Assembly (NCBI GenBank): GCA_001295775.1
Contig: LJIA01000006.1
Coordinates: 124,001 to 188,000 of the forward strand
Length of the DNA: 64,000 nucleotides
DNA from: a beta proteobacterium AAP99
GTDB lineage: Bacteria > Pseudomonadota > Gammaproteobacteria > Burkholderiales > Burkholderiaceae_C
Direction: 5' to 3'
The stretch's first letter is position 1; each line of letters opens with the position of its first letter. The notes beneath the pieces were generated by a model. It did no database searches and was not told the DNA's origin. It worked only from the letters and a program-made list of their open reading frames with translations. A program made the position numbers and the translations under genes. This document shows, piece by piece, positions 32,762-41,892 of the stretch.

Positions 32762-32899
32762 ATCGCTTGCCTTGAGCAAACAGATTGACCGGGCGACGCG
32801 ACAGCGATCCATGCGCACGACCCACGCAGGCGGCGCACAGGAAGCGAAGCGAGCGGCTCCGCCAGCCCAATGCAAGGACTGCATCGATACACTGCCCCG

Positions 32900-35338
32900 A
32901 TGCGCCCGGTTTTCGTCGATCTCGTCCGCCGCAACAGCCAGTTGCGCGGCTCGACCATGCCGCGCTGGGCTTGGCTGACGCCGCTGATCGCGGTCTCGGT
33001 GTTCGTGGCCGTGATGGTGGCGATCTTCGTGTACCTGCGCGGCCACGAAGCGGCGCAACAGCGCGAGACCCTGAACAAGGACCTCGAATACACCCAGCAA
33101 TCCGTGCGGCTGCGGCTGACGGCGCTGCAGGAGTCTCTACTGGCGCTCTCGCGCGATGTCGCCACCGGCGACGTGTCCGAGGAAACCGTCTGGAGCGACA
33201 CCGCGCCGATCATCAATGACTACCCCTTCGTGGTGGCCATGGCCTGGCTGGACACCGAAGGCAGCTCGCGTTGGGTGCGCCCGGCGCCGAGTGTGGTGTC
33301 CGAGGTGGTGGATATCGCCGCACGCCGCGCGGCCGATGAACAGACCCGCGCCACCTGGCGCGCCGTGCGCGACACCGGCCAGCCCGCCTACTCGAGACCG
33401 TTCCTGGGCGGCGACAAGCAGATCTACATCGAACTGCAGGTGCCCGTGGGCCAGGCGCGCAAGCCGCAAGGCACGCTGCTCGCCCTGCTCTCCCTGGACC
33501 GCATGATGACCACGCTGGTGCCTGCCGCCGTGAGCCAGAAGTACCGCGTGTTCTTTGTGGACTCGGACGAGAACGTGCTGGCGAGCACCTCCGCCCGGGC
33601 GCCGCAGGACAGCGATCTGACCTACGCCACACCGCTGGACCCGCCGGGTCAGGGCATCGCGGTGCGCGCCTATGCCTATGCGACGGACAGCCAGTTGGTG
33701 GGCAACATGCTGCTCGCCCTGGTCGTCGGCCTCTCGGGGCTGATCATCTGGAGCCTGACCCAGCTCTATCGCCACACCCGACGCCGCAACGCCGCAGAAC
33801 GCGCCCTGCTCGCAGAAACCACCTTCCGCCGGGCGATGGAAGACTCGCTCATCACCGGCATGCGCGCGCTCGATCTGCACGGCCGCATCACCTACGTGAA
33901 CAAGGCCTTCTGCGACATGCTCGGCATGAGTGAGGCCGAGCTGATCGGCAAGACGGCGCCCTTCCCCTACTGGGTGGAAGAAAACAGCCAGGAGCATCAC
34001 CGCAGCTTGGCCCTCGTGCTCTCAGGTAACGCACCGCCCTCGGGCTTCCAGATCGAGGTTCAGCGCGCGGATGGCACGCGCTTTCCGGCACGCATGTACG
34101 TCAGCCCGCTGATCGACGAAAACGGCGTGCAGACCGGCTGGATGACCTCGATGACCGACATCACCGAGCCCAACAAGATCCGCGACGAACTGGCCGCTGC
34201 ACAGCGCCGCTTTGTGACCGTGTTTGAACAGCTTGATGCTGCCGTGTCCGTGCGTGCCGTGAACGCCGATGGCGAGGACGAACTGCTGTTCGCGAATGCG
34301 GCCTACGAACGCCTGTTCGGCCGCGACATCCACGGCCACCTGAGCCTGTCTGCCGACGACCTGGAACCTGAAGTGCCGACCTACGAGACCTACCAGCCGC
34401 GGGTGCAGCGCTGGTTCGAGGTGCGCGAACGGCAGATCGACTGGGTGGATGGCCGCACTGCGCGCCTGCAGGTGGCGACCGATGTGACGCTGCGCCACGA
34501 GGCCGAGGAACAGAGCCGCAGCCAGCAGGAAAAGGTGCAGCTCACCAGCCGCCTGATCACCATGGGCGAAATGGCCTCCAGCCTGGCGCATGAGCTCAAC
34601 CAGCCGCTCACGGCCATTGCCAACTACAGCACGGGTGCCGTCTCGCGCGTGAAGAACGGCAACACCGATGCCGCCACCCTGCTGCCGGCGCTGGAAAAAG
34701 CCAGCGAGCAGGCGCTGCGGGCCGGCGCGATCATTCGGCGCATTCGTGAATTTGTGAAGCGCAGCGAACCCGTCAAGCATGAGGTCGATCTGCCCAGTCT
34801 GGCCGACGACGCCGTGGGTTTTGCCGAGATCGAGGCCAAGCGGCGCAGCGTGCAGATCGTCGCGCAGATTCCGGAAGGCGGTGCGCCAGTCATGGCCGAC
34901 CGCATCATGATCGAGCAGGTGCTGCTGAACTTGTTGAAGAACGCCATCGAGGCCATGAAGGACTGCGTCCTGCCACCGGCGGAACGGATCGTGCGCCTGA
35001 AGGTCGAAGATCGCGGCTACGAAGTGGAGTTTTCGGTGATCGACCGCGGCCACGGCGTACCCGACGCCATCAAGGGCAAGCTCTTCGACCCCTTCTTCTC
35101 GACCAAGAGCGACGGCATGGGCATGGGCCTGAACATCTGTCGCACGATCATCGAGTTCCACCAGGGTCGGCTCTGGGTGGACGATAATCCGGCCGGTGGC
35201 GCGGCCTTCCACTTCACATTGCCGCGCGCCAGTGCAGCCCAGCGCGTGGAGCGCGGCGCAAGCCCGACCGAATCTGGTGTGACTGCCGGGCAGAACAACG
35301 AAGTACCAACGCAGTCCCTTCCTCCGGAGACAAGATGA
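32900..35338 (+). CDS. PAS-domain sensor histidine kinase (FixL/DctS-like)
   Basis: The protein has about 812 residues. It has a first membrane segment (LTPLIAVSVFVAVMVAIFVY), a periplasmic sensor region of about 220 residues, a second membrane segment (MLLALVVGLSGLIIWSL), and PAS domain(s) (ITYVNKAFCDMLGMSEAELIG and a second, LLFANAAYERLFGRD). The kinase core has the phospho-acceptor His in MASSLAHELNQPLTAIANYS, the N-box LLKNAIEAM and a GMGMGLNICRTIIE G-box. The periplasmic part suggests an extracellular small-molecule signal. The stop overlaps the regulator's start as ATGA, so they form one two-component pair. The ATG at 32900 is chosen over one 30 bp upstream. Confidence 0.9.
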   Translation: MRPVFVDLVRRNSQLRGSTMPRWAWLTPLIAVSVFVAVMVAIFVYLRGHEAAQQRETLNKDLEYTQQSVRLRLTALQESLLALSRDVATGDVSEETVWSDTAPIINDYPFVVAMAWLDTEGSSRWVRPAPSVVSEVVDIAARRAADEQTRATWRAVRDTGQPAYSRPFLGGDKQIYIELQVPVGQARKPQGTLLALLSLDRMMTTLVPAAVSQKYRVFFVDSDENVLASTSARAPQDSDLTYATPLDPPGQGIAVRAYAYATDSQLVGNMLLALVVGLSGLIIWSLTQLYRHTRRRNAAERALLAETTFRRAMEDSLITGMRALDLHGRITYVNKAFCDMLGMSEAELIGKTAPFPYWVEENSQEHHRSLALVLSGNAPPSGFQIEVQRADGTRFPARMYVSPLIDENGVQTGWMTSMTDITEPNKIRDELAAAQRRFVTVFEQLDAAVSVRAVNADGEDELLFANAAYERLFGRDIHGHLSLSADDLEPEVPTYETYQPRVQRWFEVRERQIDWVDGRTARLQVATDVTLRHEAEEQSRSQQEKVQLTSRLITMGEMASSLAHELNQPLTAIANYSTGAVSRVKNGNTDAATLLPALEKASEQALRAGAIIRRIREFVKRSEPVKHEVDLPSLADDAVGFAEIEAKRRSVQIVAQIPEGGAPVMADRIMIEQVLLNLLKNAIEAMKDCVLPPAERIVRLKVEDRGYEVEFSVIDRGHGVPDAIKGKLFDPFFSTKSDGMGMGLNICRTIIEFHQGRLWVDDNPAGGAAFHFTLPRASAAQRVERGASPTESGVTAGQNNEVPTQSLPPETR

Positions 35339-35937
35339 ACGACAAGGACATGGTGTACGTCGTCGATGACGATGAAGCAGTGCGCGACTCGCTGGCCTGG
35401 CTGCTTGAAGGCGCGGGCTACCGCGTGCAGGCCTTCGACAGCGCCGAGTCCTTCCTCGATCGCTTCGATGCCAACAAGGTGTCGGTGCTGGTGCTGGACA
35501 TCCGCATGCCCGGCATGACCGGCCTGGAACTGCAGGAAGTGCTGACGCAGCGCGGCGCGCTGGTGCCCGTCATCTTCATCACCGGCCATGGCGACGTGCC
35601 GATGGCCGTGCAGGCCATGAAGCTGGGCGCGGCCGACTTCCTCGAGAAACCCTTCAACGAGACCATCCTGCGCGAGCTCGTGGCCAAGATGATGGAGATC
35701 GCCCGAGTGCGCCGCGAGGACGCCGTGGCCCGCGCGCAAAACGAGGCGCTGGTGGCTAAGCTCACGCAGCGCGAACGCCAGGTCCTCGAGCGCATCATGG
35801 CCGGGCGTCTGAACAAGCAGATCGCCGACGACCTCTCGATCTCGATCAAGACCGTGGAAGCGCACCGCGCCTCGATCATGACCAAGCTGGACGTGAACAC
35901 CGTCGCCGAGCTGATGCGGGTGGTGCTGTCCAAATAG
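35335..35937 (+). CDS. LuxR/FixJ-type response regulator
   Basis: This 200-aa protein has a receiver domain (VYVVDDDEAVRDSLAWLL; Asp in VLVLDIRMPGMTGLEL; Lys in FLEKPFNE) and a LuxR-type helix-turn-helix (LTQRERQVLERIMAGRLNKQ and IKTVEAHRASIMTKLDV). This is the FixJ/TtrR/DctR layout. It is the cognate regulator of the upstream kinase. Its targets are unknown, but the adjoining divergent aceE operon is an obvious candidate. A terminator follows 26 bp after the stop. Confidence 0.92.
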   Translation: MNDKDMVYVVDDDEAVRDSLAWLLEGAGYRVQAFDSAESFLDRFDANKVSVLVLDIRMPGMTGLELQEVLTQRGALVPVIFITGHGDVPMAVQAMKLGAADFLEKPFNETILRELVAKMMEIARVRREDAVARAQNEALVAKLTQRERQVLERIMAGRLNKQIADDLSISIKTVEAHRASIMTKLDVNTVAELMRVVLSK

Positions 35938-35963
35938 CCGCGCAGGCCCGCTCAACCGCTGAG

Positions 35964-36000
35964 AACGGCCGAAATTGAACTATTTCGGCCGTTTTCTGTT
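35964..36000 (+). terminator. Rho-independent terminator after the response regulator
   Basis: AACGGCCGAAAT (35964-35975), loop TGAACT and ATTTCGGCCGTT (35982-35993) make a 12-bp perfect stem followed by TTCTGTTT. The gap 35938-36290 also holds repeat copy F and, presumably, the folD promoter; nothing else was recognised in it. Confidence 0.88.
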
Positions 36001-36027
36001 TCATGAACTCCTCAAGAAACGCATCAA

Positions 36028-36080
36028 ACAAGCGGAAAGCCGCCATTGACCGGATTCTCATTTTCTTGACCGAAAATGAT
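36028..36080 (+). repeat. Dispersed repeat, copy F (short-core class)
   Basis: ACAAGCGGAAAG (36028-36039), exactly 29 bases, then ACCGAAAATGAT (36069-36080). Same blocks and spacing as copy A at 7638-7690; the 29-bp middles differ. Confidence 0.65.
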
Positions 36081-36290
36081 TGATATTAACTCGTACCTGC
36101 GGCGGGTACGGCACGGCGCTGGCCGGGCTGCGGCCTAGAATTGCGGCGTTCCACTTGCGGGTTTGCGTTGCCGGGCCAAGCCATTCTTTCTGCCCCGCTG
36201 CAAGGCGCACGCCGAGCGAAGAACCCCGAGCACCCCGACAACCCACACTGCGGCCCCGCACGCCGGGCCGAATCCAGCGCCACTGCACCC

Positions 36291-37142
36291 ATGTCCACCG
36301 CCCGCATCATTGACGGCAAGGCCGTCGCCCAGACCCTCCGTGGCCAGATCGCCCAGCGCGTCGCCAGATTGACTGCCGCCGGCCGCACGCCGGGCCTCAC
36401 CGTCGTGCTCGTGGGCGATGATCCCGCCAGCCAGGTCTACGTGCGCAACAAGGTCAAGGCCTGCCAGGACGTCGGGATGCGCTCGGACATGATCGCCCTG
36501 CCCGCCAGCAGCACGCAGGACGAGGTGCAGGCCGTGCTCAAGCGCCTGTCGGCCGACCCGGCCGTGGACGGCATCCTGCTGCAGCTGCCGCTGCCCAAAG
36601 GTCTGGACAGCCACAAGGCGATCGAGTGCATCGACCCCGCCAAGGACGTGGATGGCCTGACCATGGCCAGCGCCGGCGCGCTGTTCGACGGGATGCCCAG
36701 CTTCATTCCGTGCACGCCCTACGGCTGCATGAAGCTACTGGAGTCCGTCGGCTGCGACCCCAAGGGCAAGCACGCGGTGGTGATCGGCCGCAGCATCCTG
36801 GTGGGCAAACCGGTGGGCATGCTGCTGCTGGCCGCCAATGCCACGGTGACCTTCTGCCACAGCGCCACGAGCAACCTCAAGGAGATCGTCCGCCAGGCGG
36901 ACATCGTGATCGCCGCCGTGGGCCGCCCGAAGATGATCGGTGCCGACATGATCAAGCCCGGCGCGGTGGTGATCGACGTGGGCATCAACCGCACGGCCGA
37001 AGGCAAGCTGGTGGGCGATGTCGACTTCGACGCCCTGCTGCCGGTGGCCAGCGCCGTCACCCCGGTGCCCGGCGGCGTCGGCCCCATGACCATCACCATG
37101 CTGCTGGAAAACACCCTTCACGCCGTCGAGCGCCGCGGCTGA
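36291..37142 (+). CDS. folD: Methylenetetrahydrofolate dehydrogenase / cyclohydrolase
   Basis: This 283-aa protein has the FolD motifs: VLVGDDPASQVYVRNKVKAC with the catalytic Lys, GILLQLPLPKGLD, CTPYGCMKLLE, the nucleotide-binding VVIGRSILVGKPVGMLL, and PGGVGPMTITMLLENTL at the end. It interconverts 5,10-methylene- and 10-formyl-tetrahydrofolate for purine, thymidylate and formyl-Met-tRNA supply. Length is standard. It is followed 36 bp later by prlC on the same strand. Confidence 0.96.
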   Translation: MSTARIIDGKAVAQTLRGQIAQRVARLTAAGRTPGLTVVLVGDDPASQVYVRNKVKACQDVGMRSDMIALPASSTQDEVQAVLKRLSADPAVDGILLQLPLPKGLDSHKAIECIDPAKDVDGLTMASAGALFDGMPSFIPCTPYGCMKLLESVGCDPKGKHAVVIGRSILVGKPVGMLLLAANATVTFCHSATSNLKEIVRQADIVIAAVGRPKMIGADMIKPGAVVIDVGINRTAEGKLVGDVDFDALLPVASAVTPVPGGVGPMTITMLLENTLHAVERRG

Positions 37143-37178
37143 AATCACCTGATCGGCAAATTCACTGCCATTTGAACC

Positions 37179-39209
37179 ATGAGCACCAACCCGCTGCTTG
37201 ACTTCTCTGACCTGCCCCGCTTTGCCGAGATCCGGCCCGAGCATGTCACCCCGGCGCTGGATGCGCTGCTGCCCACGGCGCAGGCCGCCGTGGACGCCGT
37301 GGCCACCGGCAGCGGCTGTACCTGGGCGCAGGTCGTGGAGCCGCTCAATGAGCCGCTGGAGCGCCTGTCGCGTGCCTGGGGGCTGGTGGGCCACCTGCAG
37401 GCTGTGGTGGACACGCCGGAACTGCGCGCCGCCTACAACGACAACCTGCCGCGCGTCACCGAGTTCTATACGAACCTGAACGCCGACCTGCGCCTGTTCG
37501 AGCGCTACAAGGCGATTGCGTCCGACGCCGGTTACGCCAGCCTGTCGGCCGAGCGCAAGACCGTGGTCGAACACGCCTTGCGCGATTTCCGCCTCGGCGG
37601 CGCTGAGCTGACCGGCGAGAAGCGCGAGCGCTTTGCCGCAATTGCCGCCCGCCTGGCCGAGATCTCCCAGAAGTTCAGCGAGCATCTGCTGGACGCCACC
37701 AACGCCTGGAGCCTCTTGATCACCGACGCCACCGAGCTGCGCGGTCTGCCGCAGGATGCGCTGGACGCCGCCGCAGAAGCCGCCAAGGCTGACGGCAAGG
37801 ACGGCTACAAGCTCACCTTGCACATCCCCAGCTACCTGCCGGTGATGCAGTACTGCGAGAACCGCAGCCTGCGCGAAACCGTCTACCGCGCCTACGTCAC
37901 CCGCGCCAGCGAGCTGGCGGACCCCGCCCAGGACAACTCTGCCTTCATGGTGGAGATTCTTGCCCTGCGCGACGAGCAGGCCAAGCTGCTGGGCTACCCG
38001 CACCACGCCGCGCTCTCGCTCGTGCCCAAGATGGCCCAAAGCGCCGAGCAGGTGATCGACTTCGTGCGGGACATGGCCCGCCGCGCCAAGCCCTATGCCG
38101 AAAAGGACATGGCCGAGATCTGCGACTTCGGCCGCGCCGCGCTGGGCATTGCCGACGTGCAGGCCTGGGACGTGGCCTTCATCTCCGAGAAGCTGCGCCT
38201 GGCCCGCTACAGCTACAGCGACACTGAGGTGAAGCAGTACTTCACCGAGCCGCAGGTCATGGACGGCCTGTTCAAGGTCATCGGCACCCTGTTCGACGTG
38301 CAGATCGACAAGGTGGATGGCCCTGTCTGGCACGGTGACGTGCGCCTGTACCGCTTTGCCCGCAAGGGCGAGGCCCTGGCCCATGTGTACGTGGACAACT
38401 ACGCGCGCAACGGCAAGCGCGGCGGCGCCTGGATGGATGTGTGCCGCGTGCGCCGCCAGCTCGCCAGCCAGCTGCAGACGCCGGTGGCCTACGTGAACTG
38501 CAATTTCGCCAGCCCGGTGGGCGGCAAGCCGGCCCTGCTCACGCACGACGACGTGATCACCCTGTTCCACGAATACGGCCACGCCCTGCACCACCTGCTC
38601 ACACAGGTGAACGAGCCGGGTGCCGACATGCGCGCGGTGGAATGGGACGCCATCGAGCTGCCGAGCCAGTTCATGGAGAACTTCTGCTGGGAATGGGACG
38701 TGGTGCGCGGCATGACCCGCCACGTCGACAGCGGTGAGCCGCTGCCGCGCGCGCTGTTCGACAAGATGCTGGCCGCCAAGAATTTCCAGGCCGGCATGCA
38801 GTCCGTACGCCAGATGGAGTTTGCGCTCTTCGACATGCGCCTGCACAGCGAAACCCCGGCGCCTACCGCGGCCGCCGTGCAGCAGGTGATTGACGAGGTG
38901 CGCGCCGAGGTGGCCGTGATCACGCCGCCCGCCTTCAACCGCTTCCAGCACAGCTTCTCGCACATCTTTGCCGGCGGCTACTCCGCGGGCTACTACAGCT
39001 ACAAGTGGGCCGAGGTGATGAGCGCCGATGCCTTCAGCCTGTTCGAGGAAACCGGCACCCTCAACCCGGACACCGGCCGCAAGTTCCGCGACGAAGTGCT
39101 GGCCGTGGGCGCCACCCGCCCGGCCGCAGAGAGCTTCCGCGCATTCCGCGGCCGTGATCCGCAGCCCGACGCCCTGCTGCGCCACTACGGCATGCTGGCA
39201 GCAGCCTGA
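37179..39209 (+). CDS. prlC: Oligopeptidase A (M3 metallopeptidase)
   Basis: This 676-aa cytosolic peptidase has the M3 zinc motif LFHEYGHALHHLLTQ near residue 464 and the downstream Glu ligand in MRAVEWDAIELPSQFMENF. The C-terminal substrate-binding YSAGYYSYKWAEVMSADAF is also present. It degrades short peptides, including cleaved signal peptides. No signal peptide is seen. It lies between folD and xth, with 19 bp to the xth start, so all three are probably transcribed together. Confidence 0.94.
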   Translation: MSTNPLLDFSDLPRFAEIRPEHVTPALDALLPTAQAAVDAVATGSGCTWAQVVEPLNEPLERLSRAWGLVGHLQAVVDTPELRAAYNDNLPRVTEFYTNLNADLRLFERYKAIASDAGYASLSAERKTVVEHALRDFRLGGAELTGEKRERFAAIAARLAEISQKFSEHLLDATNAWSLLITDATELRGLPQDALDAAAEAAKADGKDGYKLTLHIPSYLPVMQYCENRSLRETVYRAYVTRASELADPAQDNSAFMVEILALRDEQAKLLGYPHHAALSLVPKMAQSAEQVIDFVRDMARRAKPYAEKDMAEICDFGRAALGIADVQAWDVAFISEKLRLARYSYSDTEVKQYFTEPQVMDGLFKVIGTLFDVQIDKVDGPVWHGDVRLYRFARKGEALAHVYVDNYARNGKRGGAWMDVCRVRRQLASQLQTPVAYVNCNFASPVGGKPALLTHDDVITLFHEYGHALHHLLTQVNEPGADMRAVEWDAIELPSQFMENFCWEWDVVRGMTRHVDSGEPLPRALFDKMLAAKNFQAGMQSVRQMEFALFDMRLHSETPAPTAAAVQQVIDEVRAEVAVITPPAFNRFQHSFSHIFAGGYSAGYYSYKWAEVMSADAFSLFEETGTLNPDTGRKFRDEVLAVGATRPAAESFRAFRGRDPQPDALLRHYGMLAAA

Positions 39210-39228
39210 GTCGGACCGGGCGGCGCGC

Positions 39229-40008
39229 ATGATCGTCAGCACCTGGAACGTCAACAGTCTCAACGTCCGCCTGCCCCAGGTGCTCGACTGGCTGGCTGCA
39301 CAGCAGGCGGCATCGCCGGTAGACGTGCTCTGCCTGCAGGAACTCAAGCTCACGGACGACAAGTTCCCGCAGGAAGCGTTCAAGCAATTGGGCTGGCACA
39401 TGGCCTACACCGGCCAGAAGACCTACAACGGCGTGGCCCTGCTTTCGCGCCAGCCGATCAGCGATGTGGTGCTGAACAACCCGCGCTTTGCCGACGAGCA
39501 GCGGCGCCTGGTCGCTGCCACGGTGGACGGCGTGCGCATCATCAACGGCTACTTCCCCAACGGCCAGGAGGTGGGTAGCGACAAGTACGACTACAAGCTC
39601 GCCTGGCTGGACGCGCTGATCGAGCTGGTGCGCGAGGAGCTCACGCGGCACGACAAGCTCGTGCTCTGTGGCGACTTCAACATCGCCCCGGCCGATGCCG
39701 ATGTGCACGACCCCGCGCTCTGGGGCGAAGGCCTGCACGTCTCACCGCAGGAGCGCGCGCGCTTCTTCCGCTTCACCGACGAACTCGGCCTGAAGGACAC
39801 CTTCCGCCTCTTCGAGCAGGCGCCCAAGCTCTTCAGCTGGTGGGACTACCGCAACCTCGGCTTCCAGAAGAATCAGGGCCTGCGCATCGACCACATCCTC
39901 GCCAGCCCCGCGCTGGCGGCAAGCTGCAAGCGCAGCTGGATCGACCGGCAACCGCGCAAGAACAAGCAGCCTTCGGACCATGCGCCGGTGTTGGCGGAGT
40001 TTGCCTAG
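39229..40008 (+). CDS. xth: Exodeoxyribonuclease III
   Basis: This 259-aa protein has the exonuclease/endonuclease/phosphatase fold with STWNVNSLNVRLPQVLDWL, the catalytic Glu in LCLQELKLTD, NGVALLSR, the Asp-Asn of LCGDFNIAP and the terminal SDHAPVLAEF. It acts as an AP endonuclease and 3'-5' exonuclease in base excision repair. Length is typical. Its stop overlaps the stop of the convergent hydrolase by 4 bp. Confidence 0.94.
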   Translation: MIVSTWNVNSLNVRLPQVLDWLAAQQAASPVDVLCLQELKLTDDKFPQEAFKQLGWHMAYTGQKTYNGVALLSRQPISDVVLNNPRFADEQRRLVAATVDGVRIINGYFPNGQEVGSDKYDYKLAWLDALIELVREELTRHDKLVLCGDFNIAPADADVHDPALWGEGLHVSPQERARFFRFTDELGLKDTFRLFEQAPKLFSWWDYRNLGFQKNQGLRIDHILASPALAASCKRSWIDRQPRKNKQPSDHAPVLAEFA

Positions 40009-40832
40009 GCACCAGCCCACAGGTGCGCCAAGGCGGCTGCAGTCGCATCCGGCCGCTCAAGCGGAAACAGGTGCGTCCCGTCCACTGGGATGATCCGGTC
40101 TGCCGGAATGAAGCGCCGTGAGTGCGCCAGCCCGACCGTCTTTGCCTCGGCGCTGCGCGTGCCGTAGAGCAAGGCCAGCGGCAGGTCCGGGCGCTTGGCT
40201 TTCAGGCGTTTGAGCACACGCGGGATGTGATCGGGCAGGCCGTTGTAGATGCGGGCTTCTTCCATGCGGTCGAAGGCCAGGCGCAGGCTGCCGTCGGTGG
40301 CGTCGGGTGTGGGTTCGGTGCCCGCGCGGACGTAGTGCCACAGCGCTTGGTCGCTGAAGTCCCTGAACACGGCCTTGCCGCGGTAGTGTGCAAAGGCCTC
40401 GTCCAGCGACGGAAAGTGGTTGCGCCGCACCTTGGCAAAGCGTGCGGGGCTGAACTTCCACACCAGCGGCGTGCGCTGCACGGTGCCCAGCAGTACGGCC
40501 TTCCAGCCGCCGATGATGGGCGAGTCCAGCAGGATCACCCCGGCGGCCAGTTCCGGCGCCCGCTCGGCCACCATAAGGCTCAGAAAGCCGCCGAGCGAAT
40601 GGCCGATGAGCAGATACGGCCCCCTGCCCTGCTGCTCCAGCCACTGGCGGTACTGATCCACGAGATGCGGCCAGCGGTGGGTGACCGGGAAGCGGGGGTC
40701 ATGGCCGAACCTGGGGAAGGCAATCACCTCGCGCTCGGCGCGCAGCAGATCGAGCAGCGGGGCGTAACTGGCCGCGGGGTAGCTGTTGGCGTGGGCGAAG
40801 GCGATGCAGGGGGGTCCGGCGGAAGCACTCAT
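40005..40832 (-). CDS. Alpha/beta hydrolase
   Basis: This 275-aa protein has an HANSYPAASY oxyanion-side start, a nucleophile elbow LIGHSLGGFLSL with the catalytic Ser, an acid region around ALLYGTRSAEAK, and the catalytic His in VDGTHLFPLERP. The fold and motifs are clear but the substrate is not. It is not close to the other hydrolase in this window. The ATG at 40832 is preferred over 40865 because it begins directly before the conserved first strand; neither has a strong ribosome binding site. Confidence 0.83.
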   Translation of the reverse strand: MSASAGPPCIAFAHANSYPAASYAPLLDLLRAEREVIAFPRFGHDPRFPVTHRWPHLVDQYRQWLEQQGRGPYLLIGHSLGGFLSLMVAERAPELAAGVILLDSPIIGGWKAVLLGTVQRTPLVWKFSPARFAKVRRNHFPSLDEAFAHYRGKAVFRDFSDQALWHYVRAGTEPTPDATDGSLRLAFDRMEEARIYNGLPDHIPRVLKRLKAKRPDLPLALLYGTRSAEAKTVGLAHSRRFIPADRIIPVDGTHLFPLERPDATAAALAHLWAGA

Positions 40833-40901
40833 GTGAGCCAGCGTAGCGCCGCGATCCGCGCGCATCGGCCCAAGTCGGGGTGCGCGCGCCGAGACCCGCC
40901 T

Positions 40902-41732
40902 CTACATCTGCTGCGCCAGCGTCTGTGCGGGCACCGGATCGTTATCCGGCGTGGGCGACACCACGCGCAGCGGCGCACCGCGCTCGGTGGGTGCGTCGGC
41001 CGGGCGGTCGATCCAGACCGGGTCCGGGATCTCCTCGAACACCTGGCGCAGGCGCTTGCCCCAAGTGGTGCGGATCATCTGGTAGTACTCGTTGCGCTCA
41101 TCGAGCCGTGCAAAGCGCGTCACCGCCAGGCTGTCGGCCGCGTAGACCATGAGGTCCAGTGGCAGGCCCACGCTGATGTTGGAACGCAGGGTGCTGTCCA
41201 TGCTGATCAGCGCGCACTTGGCTGCTTCGTCCAGCGGCGTGTCCATGGTGATTACGCGGTCGATGATCGGCTTGCCGTACTTGGATTCGCCGATCTGGAA
41301 GTACGGCACGTCCTCCTGTGCCTCGACATAGTTGCCGGCGGAGTAGATGTTGAACAGGCGCGGCTTCTCGCCCTTGATCTGGCCGCCGAGGATGAAGTTG
41401 GCATTGAAATCCACGCCGAAGCCCTTGAGCGCCTCGGCATCGCGGTCGTGCACCTTGCGGATCGCATCGCCCAGGAGCATTGCGGCTTCGTTCATGCGGT
41501 TGACGTTCCAGATCGTCTTGCCGTCTTCTCGCGTGGCCTCCGCAAAGGCTTCGCGCGCCGCCTGGGTGATGGCGAGGTTGCCTGCCGTCATGAGCACCAG
41601 CACGCGGTCGCCCGTGGATTCATAGACCGTCATCTTGCGAAAGGTGCTGATCTGGTCGACCCCGGCATTGGTGCGCGAGTCCGAAAGAAACACCAAGCCT
41701 TGGTGCAGATGCAGGGCGACGCAGTAGGTCAT
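40902..41732 (-). CDS. Anbu (ancestral proteasome beta-subunit) peptidase
   Basis: This 276-aa Ntn hydrolase begins MTYCVALHLHQGLVFLSDSR. After Met removal, Thr1, Asp17 (in LSDSR) and a Lys (TFRKMTV) stand at the catalytic positions of proteasome subunits. It continues VLMTAGNLAITQAA, FNIYSAGNYVEA and TPLDEAAKCALISMDSTLRS, matching Anbu, which is longer than HslV and assembles as an open helical ring. Its natural substrate is unproven. It is the last gene of the four-gene cluster with transglutaminase-like, alpha-E and ATP-grasp proteins, the context reported for Anbu. Confidence 0.92.
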   Translation of the reverse strand: MTYCVALHLHQGLVFLSDSRTNAGVDQISTFRKMTVYESTGDRVLVLMTAGNLAITQAAREAFAEATREDGKTIWNVNRMNEAAMLLGDAIRKVHDRDAEALKGFGVDFNANFILGGQIKGEKPRLFNIYSAGNYVEAQEDVPYFQIGESKYGKPIIDRVITMDTPLDEAAKCALISMDSTLRSNISVGLPLDLMVYAADSLAVTRFARLDERNEYYQMIRTTWGKRLRQVFEEIPDPVWIDRPADAPTERGAPLRVVSPTPDNDPVPAQTLAQQM

Positions 41733-41892
41733 GGGCAGTGGCTAGTTTGTTCAGGGCAAGTCTAGAACAAGCATTTCGGGTGACCGGCCCGGGAAATGCG
41801 GCGCAAAGGTGGCGCAATCCGCAGCAGGATGCGCCCACGGCACGGTCACACACCGTCGGCAGCGGGGCGCGAGGGCGGCCCGTCGCACCCGC

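Noticed and set aside
35335-35937. LuxR-type quorum-sensing regulator
   Set aside because: It has a receiver domain and a partner kinase, not an autoinducer-binding domain; it belongs to the FixJ group.
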